Positions 57,001 to 64,000 of a stretch of 64,000 nucleotides of DNA are shown one piece after another. The notes beneath the pieces were generated by a model that saw only the letters and a list, made by a program, of their open reading frames with translations, had not been told where the DNA came from and made no database searches. The translations under genes were made by a program, and so were the position numbers. Source of the DNA: Sipunculus nudus. Its lineage: Eukaryota > Annelida > Sipuncula > Golfingiida > Sipunculidae. Numbering within the stretch: the first letter of the stretch is position 1; every line of letters begins with the position of its first letter. The stretch spans positions 22,269,714 through 22,333,713 of the forward strand of contig CM049320.1 of assembly GCA_026874595.1 (NCBI GenBank), in the 5' to 3' direction.

Positions 57001-57599
57001 ATTAAAGCATTAAAACGTAATTCCAAATGATTCAAATGAAACATCTCGCATTATGTTTTCCAATAATCTCTCCCAGGACTAGGACTAGTACTACCTGCTC
57101 ATTCTAATACTATACGCGACAAAGTTTACAAGTTTACAGATTACTGGAAAAAACAACATTTAAAAAAAGAGTTTGTCCGTCTCGTGTCTTATTTAAACAA
57201 ATTGTGCATATAAATAAATTTGCTATGATCTATTTAAAAAATCACGATTTTTGTCTAAATTAATAGCCTACATTTTAAATGAATATATACAGTCTGCTAT
57301 GGATTGTACGCAATGTGACTGGAGACGGATTCGGGGAAAAGAGCATGCGCAGCCATACATGTCAGTTTTAAATAATAACCTGACTGGGAGAGGGTCCGTG
57401 TCACCATATATAGCCGTAACTTCACTTATTCTGTCGTGACAATTATCTTATTTGGATGTGCAATGCGAAAAAGAGCAATTCATAATATAACTAGAACAGT
57501 TGTCATGGTCTGCGTATACCTCCGTACGAATGTCAATGAGACTTATTCTGTTATCTGACATCTGCTACCTGTATAGATAATCCAGGAATAAACTTTAAA
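57001..57599. other. Spacer between C1 flank and inverted A flank
   Basis: No gene or element recognised. Confidence 0.4.
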
Positions 57600-58830
57600 T
57601 CTACATTTTAAGGAATGCATTCTCTGCCATGTTGGGGTCCTTTTTGTCGGAGCCCCGAAAAAAATGTTTTTGCATACACTTTTCAATATCGCATCCAATA
57701 TTGCCAGGTTCATTCGTAAATAGGTTAGTGAATACTACATTATTACATTATTGAATATTTCTTAATGACACCGGATCATATGCCCTATTCAAACCAATAT
57801 TTACCCGATTCTTTATTTTCCCATTCGAGAAATGAGTTGGTAATTTCATGAGATTCCGTTCATGATTGCGCGAGTTATGCTATGCTGTGAACAAACACAC
57901 AAACACATAGACACGTACGGGATGAACTCACACCCTCCTACCGATACCACCACGCAAACACTGTTTATTCTGTTATATCCAAATGTGTTAACATTTGGGG
58001 ACCGGCAAAGTAATCAAAGAAACCCGTAAGGACATCTTGAGACAAGTGAAAATAACTGGTGTTTTTTGAAAGGGCGTTTGCAACTAAGTTACATATTACA
58101 ATACAAGAAACGACATAGGGTTACATTATCCCGGTTTTCAACATTCGGAATTACATATTAACTAACAGCTTGTAGATGAATTAGCGTCATATCGACCCTC
58201 CGGCATTACGACCAGATTACCAGCGCCAGAGTGTCATAACGTCTATGTCTGAGGAATCCATTAATGAAGATGCAAATATTTTCGTCATTTTTGACGATGC
58301 TTCATGGCCTACATGTAAACTGTCAATCAACATAAACCAGACCAATCGTTTATATTTTATGTGTACTTTCTAAAAATACCAAACATGAGCGAGAAAAGTT
58401 CGGTTTTAACCCAGCACATTGGTAAACCCTTTGGCGTGTTTGTTGAATTTATGACCACATGAACACAAGCATGGCTCGCACGTGTTACAGGACGCAGGCA
58501 GCTTGCAGGCGATACAGGAAATGACCCGTGTTAATGGAGACGGTGTTTCTGCTTGGGATGTGAGTTCACATGTATGCTATTGTGTTATTTCATTATTTTT
58601 AGCATAATATTGAGATTATGGGCCCTTTACCACGATATGAATGCAACCTGATGCAAGACCACTGCGATACATTTCTAGATATAACTTGTATCTCGGCTCG
58701 AGTAGGCTTACCAGCCCAATTATCCCAATTGCCTACTGAGTCGGGTTGTCACGGCTAGTAGATGAATACGCTCATACGTCCGTCACAGAGATGTTACAAT
58801 AATTCTTCTTAACCGGAATTGTCTTTTCTT

Positions 58831-59247
58831 GATGGAGGTAACCGCCTCCATTTTTAATGCGGACTTATCTAATTCTTAACCTTAGTAATACATCTGCAGA
58901 GATTCCATTTCGGTTTCTGACTTCTTGACAGGGCGGTAGCACTCGCTTCCTATAATTTTTTTTATAATTTTGTTCACTGGTATCACCCAGGGCCGGTGTC
59001 TACCGCACCGACGGGTTCTGGGTGTGTAATCAACCCCATTGCTGGGTCTTAACACCGGGGAACCCCCCAAAGACGCACTCGTATGTGAGTGATACACGAC
59101 TGTGGGGCACAGCCTTTCCATTAAGCCTGCAGAGCGCTTACCCTGGGTGGTAGCCGACCGTGAAAAACCTCATCTCCTCGGCCGAGATTTGAACCCACGG
59201 TCTCCCGGTTCGAGTCCTGCGCTCTTCCCCTGTGTCACAGAAGCCAG
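58831..59247 (-). mobile_element. Full-length SINE, minus strand
   Basis: On the minus strand: head GTGTCACAGGGGAAGAGCGC, then GGGTTCAAATCTCGGCC (box B-like), TTTTTCACGGTCGGCTACCA, the body CTGTGCCCCACAGTCGTG and tail GGAGGCGGTTACC. It is absent from the same place in the A1 flank, so it inserted after the inverted duplication. Confidence 0.75.
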
Positions 59248-60534
59248 ATAACAGGGAATACCTATTGTTTAAAATATATACACAGATAAGGCCAGAGCTA
59301 ACATTAACTGTACACGAAAGGTAGGTGAAGAGTTTTCTTTAATTGAAACACTAGTGGCTTTATGTGTTAATCGAGTAAACCCTGGTTCAGGTGAGCCCTG
59401 GAAATAAGCCAGGCCCTAATACCAATGAACGATCAGCAATGATAAAGCATTTCTTTGCATTAAAATTCTGTTATAGTAAATCAAAATACCTACAAAGTTA
59501 AATGGATAGTTCAGGCGGCTGTTACCATGCCTCCATAAAAAAAATTGAAAACCGTCTAGAATTTACGTTTAAAGCATGTTTGAGGCAAACTAACCACCTG
59601 GGTCAAGGAAAAACCACCTCTCCGCCCGGTGAAGTCATATTGAACACATGAGGGCTCCCTTACAGGTGCGCCATCTGTTGAAGGTTTCGCCAGATAACAG
59701 TCTCTGACACATTATGGCATCACTTCTAACTGAACTTGGGAGTAAAGTGGCAATGTCCTTCAGCAATGTGGGAATGGGGACTTGCAATCCCCCCTAGACC
59801 ACACACGGTGGCGGGTCCATAATTCTGGAAAGGAGAGGGTCCAAACCAGATAGATTAAAAAACAAAACTTGTCCTCTGGGCCGGTGAGTTTGGTTTGAAA
59901 CTTTTGAAAGTGTTGTTTTGCTCAAATTCAGGTAGGGGGCGCAGGGGTCAGGAACCCTGGATCGTCCCTTGTAGTAGAGGTAAGTACATTGCCCCCCCCC
60001 CCCGCACACATAATTTTTTTTTCACACAACGAAGAAGCAATCTAAATATTTCTGGGAAGCGCGACTGTCGAGGATGTGTTTCGGCTAAGGTGGGTTGGTA
60101 GTAGGGTTGTCCCATATCCATTCAAATTTGAAGTAATACTGAAGCAGTTCGGGTATAGATTGGGAGATATAGTGTCGCTTCATAAACCTTCTAGAATTGA
60201 AAACCTTTGCCCAAAGATTTATAATCTAAAAAACCCTGATTGATTTTTAGCGTTAAAATGTCTAGAACTCCATTTTTTGGGGAATCATGTCATATTATGT
60301 CATTGCCTCTGCCAGGAGCGTGTGCGCTCATTCCTTTTCGTGTTTGCGTGGTTGTTCAAAACATGACTAACGCAATCATGAAAGGACTCCCACGGGCACC
60401 CATGGAATTGGCTAATGAAGAATCGATAAGTTTTGATTGGGGTCAAGATCATGATTTGGATCCAGGAAAGACTTACAGAAATGCCTAGTCACATATGCCT
60501 GATTGGACATAGGAACAAGAGCCAAATAATGAAT

Positions 60535-62095
60535 GTAAACACCAGACATGGGTCGAATACAGGAGAAATGTGTTCGAATACGAGTACGAATACAGCAGGG
60601 GTATACGAAGACGAATACGAATACAAATACTCCAAAACAGAAATGTATTCGAATACGAATACGAATACAAATACAAATGTATTCATGAATATTAGTATGA
60701 ATACAATTTACTGAAACAAAAAGAAAATATCAAGTATCATTTTTGTTTAATACAATTAATTGCAATCCTCATATATTCACACTTGCAAAATGTATTTTGG
60801 TCCAATATTCAAAATTTTCATGTAATCCGTTGTGTATGCATTAATTTCCAAACCGCATAATGACGGAGTATTACATATTATGGTAGTTTGTTACACAAAA
60901 TATATAAATGAATGTTTCTTTCAGGGTCGGGGCCAGGTACTTGTACCTGTACCTTTACCTAGGTACACGATTCAGAGTACCTGTACCTGGCTGTCATAAG
61001 TAGGAAGTACCTTGTACCTGTACCTGGAACTAAAGTACCTGTACCTGGTATGAAGTACTCCAGGTACAAATTGGATACTGGTACTTGAAATGGACACCAG
61101 ACTTGGGTAAATTGCACGTACAAAGCTGTCACCCATGCAATCTTAGGCAGGGGTAAATACAAAGCATTCATCCTTGCTGTCTTTGTAGCTAGCTACCTGG
61201 CTAGCAAGCTGGTCAACCTCCAGCCTCTTAAACAGGAAGTTCATTGCAGCATTATATTATCAGCACAAGTATACAGCAACCAACAAAGGATAGATACAGG
61301 GGGTTGCCTACATGCCCCATGTCTGAAGTTGGCTAGTATGTACATTAAACAGGGATGGGGCCAGTTACTTGTGCCTGTATCTAGGTACACTATTCACAAT
61401 CAGTATGTGAATTACAGGTGTACCAAGATACTGGAAATGGACATCAGGTTTGATCAAGTAAGGTACTGAGCTGTTACCTAGACCAGGCAGAGGTAATTTA
61501 CTAAGCTTTCAACCCTTTGAACTTGAGTGGACTTGGGCTAGTAGCATGCTGGCCTAGCTACCTCCAGCCTTTACACTGGAAGTTCATTGTAGCATTATCA
61601 GATATAAAGGGTACAGAGCAAATTATATGGACAGCGTTCTTGCGCCATGTAGATACCTGTTGTGTCGTATGTATAAAGAACATTGGTGTAGGATAAATGT
61701 AGAAGTAAAGAGGGTCTGACTGATGGAGACGTACATGCACATGACAGAATAAACACATTAATATTAATTTAATATGAATAAAGTAAAAAAGTCAAAATGT
61801 GTAAATAAGATTGTTAGTGTGCATGTGTTAAGTGGGTCCAAATCAATCACTATTGAAATAATGGGACATTTTTCCAAATGGATAAAGGACAAAAACCACA
61901 TTAATGTATACTGCATGTATTCATGAAAAGTATTCATGAATGTGAATACTTCTGCAATGTATTTGAATACGAATACAAATACTGTCGTACTTTTTACAAA
62001 TGTATTGGAATACGAATAAGAATACTGAAAATACCTGTATTCGAATACAATGAATACGAATACTGAACACGAATACCCCATATCTGGTAAACACT
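60535..62095. mobile_element. ~1.56-kb insertion with hexamer (GAATAC)n ends
   Basis: The left end AACACCAGACATGGGTCGAATAC and the reverse complement of the right end, TTTACCAGATATGGGGTATTCG, form an imperfect inverted repeat. Each is followed by degenerate (GAATAC)n, at 60568-60700 and 61920-62080. The inverted-duplication alignment breaks across this interval (60390 then 62350), consistent with insertion. Open frames here are hexamer translation products. Confidence 0.55.
60920..61600. repeat. Two direct copies of a ~270-bp unit with GTACCT repeats
   Basis: GGGGCCAG.TACTTGT.CCTGTA..CTAGGTACAC, GGAAGTTCATTG.AGCATTAT and the segment between recur at 60920-61250 and 61350-61600. The first carries expanded (GTACCT)n. 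Confidence 0.7.
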
Positions 62096-62589
62096 TTTTT
62101 TTGGGGGGGGGGAAACATATGTATACACCAATGAACCTGGAAATATGGGTCAATATGTGAATGAAAACACGAGTTGCTGAGTACCGTATACTCGGAACCG
62201 GCCACATGGCGGGGGCCTGTATTTCTGAAAATGCATATTGTCGGGAGATGGTGCTTAATATTACGCGGAATAGGAATTCCCCAGATTTACAATTCACATC
62301 TTATAATTTTTGCTACCCAAGAAATAACGAGTTCTACCTAAAGAGTTTTGGGAAGTTGTTGGCTGTGCTTAAAGTGGATATCTCGGTGAAATCATTATCT
62401 TTTACATTCACGCTAATGTTTGTAATGGGAAGGCCTAGAAAAAAATCCAACAGAACCCACGAAGACATAGGTTTTTCTTTCTAGTTATTCATCTTTAAGC
62501 GGATTGAATGCATGCTTTTCACAGTCACAGGCATGAGTTGGTTTATCTTGAATTTTCAGCACTCACCCAAAGAGACCAACAAACTGACA

Positions 62590-63075
62590 AAAGTTTAGTT
62601 TGTTTCTTTTCGCGACGATCTTAGTTCATAGTTATATTAGGAACTTTTCAAAACCGTGACCAACTAAAATGGTAAAAATTGGCATTTTATCGCATTTAGA
62701 GCCTTTTTCTATTGCAATATGATATTCATCTAATCAGAACAATCCGTTCATGTCGAGTGCTTCCCAGATCGTTAAAAAATAAAACAGTTTTAAAATGTGC
62801 TAAAGAATGGCTGTAAACGGTTCTTGTTGCTAGTTTACTTATGAAACGTTACATATAAACTTAGTTTTTTCCTTTATGTCCATATAAAAACATAATATGT
62901 TTTCAAAATGCTTTTATTTATTCAAAGTTTTTAAGGTGCTGTAGAACTATTCAAAATTTGGTGATATTAAAATTCGTTGCTGGTCTGCTGTGTCTCTGCC
63001 CGATTATGTTGTCATTTTCATACATGTTCCTGAACCATGTTTGCTTCTGTCAGCCTTCTAATACATCCATCTGTC
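62590..63075. other. Insertion in the inverted arm without A1 counterpart
   Basis: The alignment to the A1 flank skips this stretch. Part (62741-62845) resembles 1150-1260 in direct orientation. No coding sequence seen. Confidence 0.45.
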
Positions 63076-63079
63076 ATAC

Positions 63080-63080
63080 G

Positions 63081-63111
<31 letters not shown>

Positions 63112-63177
63112 GGATTGTGGGTCTTTTTATTCACCTACATGGTATCATCCTTTCTCTCTTTCTGGTGTGGCCATACT

Positions 63178-63215
<38 letters not shown>
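63080..63215. repeat. CT/CA microsatellites of the inverted arm
   Basis: (CT)n and (CA)n around GGTATCATCCTTTCTCTCTTTCTGGTGTG, the reverse complement of the 13260-13430 unit. Confidence 0.85.
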
Positions 63216-63711
63216 GAGTCAAGCGGACCGAAACTGTTGATAGACCTTTTATGTTAAATATACATGAAATCTAATGTTTTCTCCTAAAAATCTTATGGTA
63301 TCTGCAAATAGTTCGTTCTAAAACTAGTTCGCTTACTCCTGTACAGTAGCGCAAAAACAAAAATAGCCAGCACGCCACCTGGCAGTCGTACCGAATGGTG
63401 TTTCTTCTGTGTTTCATCTTTCATGTTTGATTTCCATGCTTTGGTGAGTAAAGATCATTTTGGATATTTTTTCAAGATGGGACCTCTGGTTACGCAGTAT
63501 TCTGATTGGAAACTAATCCACATGGGGGTGTATAATACTCCCTCGCACACACAACCTAAACAATGTTCAAATAGAGGAACTGGAGCTGGTAAATCCGGGT
63601 GCCTGGTTGATCTTGCGGAGTCGCTATTGTATTGAGCCAAATGGACAAATAACGCGAGATAATACGTATGTAAAATGTAATGTACGTTTAATGAAAACTA
63701 ACATATAATAT

Positions 63712-63717
63712 TTTATT
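63712..63717 (-). promoter_or_regulatory. Polyadenylation signal of the off-window gene A3
   Basis: TTTATT on + (AATAAA on -) within the same TTGACAATAAAATATTAT found after A1 and A2. Confidence 0.55.
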
Positions 63718-64000
63718 GTCAACTCAAAATTGAGAGCGACAACATTAAAGTGCAGCTAAATAACAGGTAAGGTTCATCAATAATAAGTATTCTGGGCCAA
63801 AAATACTAGACCGGTCTCATTTCGGATCTTTCTACTGTTACAACATTCAGTGTCCAGATTAATATAACAGGAATTAAAATATATACTAGCATACGGTGTG
63901 ATCAGTGTAGTAAGACCAATCTCGGAACATGCACAATTCGAAGTGATCTTGATTCCCTTTTGGTCTAGGTCAGTCATAACCAATGTGAGTGCTTTTGTTT

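Larger units (their letters stand above)
57600..64000 (-). repeat. Inverted copy of gene A 3' flank (belongs to A3, right of window)
   Basis: Reverse-complement alignment by eye with the A1 flank: 64000-63240 to 12240-13110, 63210-63080 to the GA units, 62580-62350 to 13520-13740, 60390-60110 to 13745-14000, 60110-59330 to 14000-14660, 58180-57840 to 14830-15175, and 57720-57600 to 3600-3690. Position 64000 corresponds to about 80 bp after the A1 stop. A minus-strand gene A copy should therefore begin its stop codon near 64080. Later insertions expand this arm. Confidence 0.85.

Noticed and set aside
61764-62297. 177-codon minus-strand open frame, the longest in the window
   Set aside because: Its FVFVFKY-type stretches translate the (GAATAC)n hexamer tract. 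It has no signal, domain or splice context and lies in an insertion.

Overview
The window is eukaryotic nuclear DNA, AT-rich and repeat-dense: GT-AG introns, long (TA)n, (GA)n, (CA)n and (AAT)n microsatellites, several MITE families, tRNA-derived SINEs and a decayed LINE. The encoded proteins are metazoan-type secreted modules (sushi/CCP, PAN/apple). The ~340-bp repeats with AGCTCAGATGAC hairpin tips followed by TCCGTCCG tracts resemble repeats I associate from memory with bivalve genomes. A bivalve or other mollusc is therefore my best inference, not a proven assignment. No bacterial-style operons, rRNA or intact tRNA genes were seen.

Three gene bodies, all on the + strand, were assembled by matching exon boundaries, intron phases and paralogue alignment. 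Gene A2 (17995-26507, six exons, 314 aa) is intact. It encodes a signal peptide, two cysteine-rich CPxG modules faintly like the PCSK9 C-terminal V domain, a sushi/CCP domain and a PAN/apple-like domain. Gene A1 (5057-12163) is a tandem paralogue with the same six exons. Its exon 2 is cut by an array of ~340-bp repeats that brings an immediate stop, and the acceptor of exon 5 is lost, so it is a young pseudogene. Gene C1 (32893-55667, six exons, 261 aa) is a secreted 14-cysteine protein with a hydrophobic C-terminus; I do not recognise its family.

Layout: 1-905 is a second copy of the 3' flank of gene C, so a C paralogue (C0) should end just left of the window. 1672-3700 is an orphan copy of the gene A 3' flank. 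A1 and its flank occupy about 4590-15180. 15180-17500 is intergenic and holds a broken open frame. A2 and its short flank occupy 17520-26950. 26950-32600 is a repeat-bearing spacer. C1 and its flank run to 56590. 57600-64000 is an inverted copy of the gene A 3' flank, so a minus-strand gene A paralogue (A3) should end about 80 bp beyond the right edge. The locus is thus a family cluster grown by direct and inverted segmental duplication.

Most of the rest is mobile DNA inside the large introns: TTAA-flanked MITEs (one with its empty site visible in the paralogue), a GC-rich TTAA-bounded composite with three tandem minus-strand TATA-type promoters, a foldback element whose termini are minisatellites, a 23-bp minisatellite with 115-bp higher-order periodicity, four or more SINE copies, and a 1.1-kb terminal-inverted-repeat element. 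The products of A and C are probably secreted. Their co-duplication suggests related tissues or roles, but the sequence does not show what they bind.
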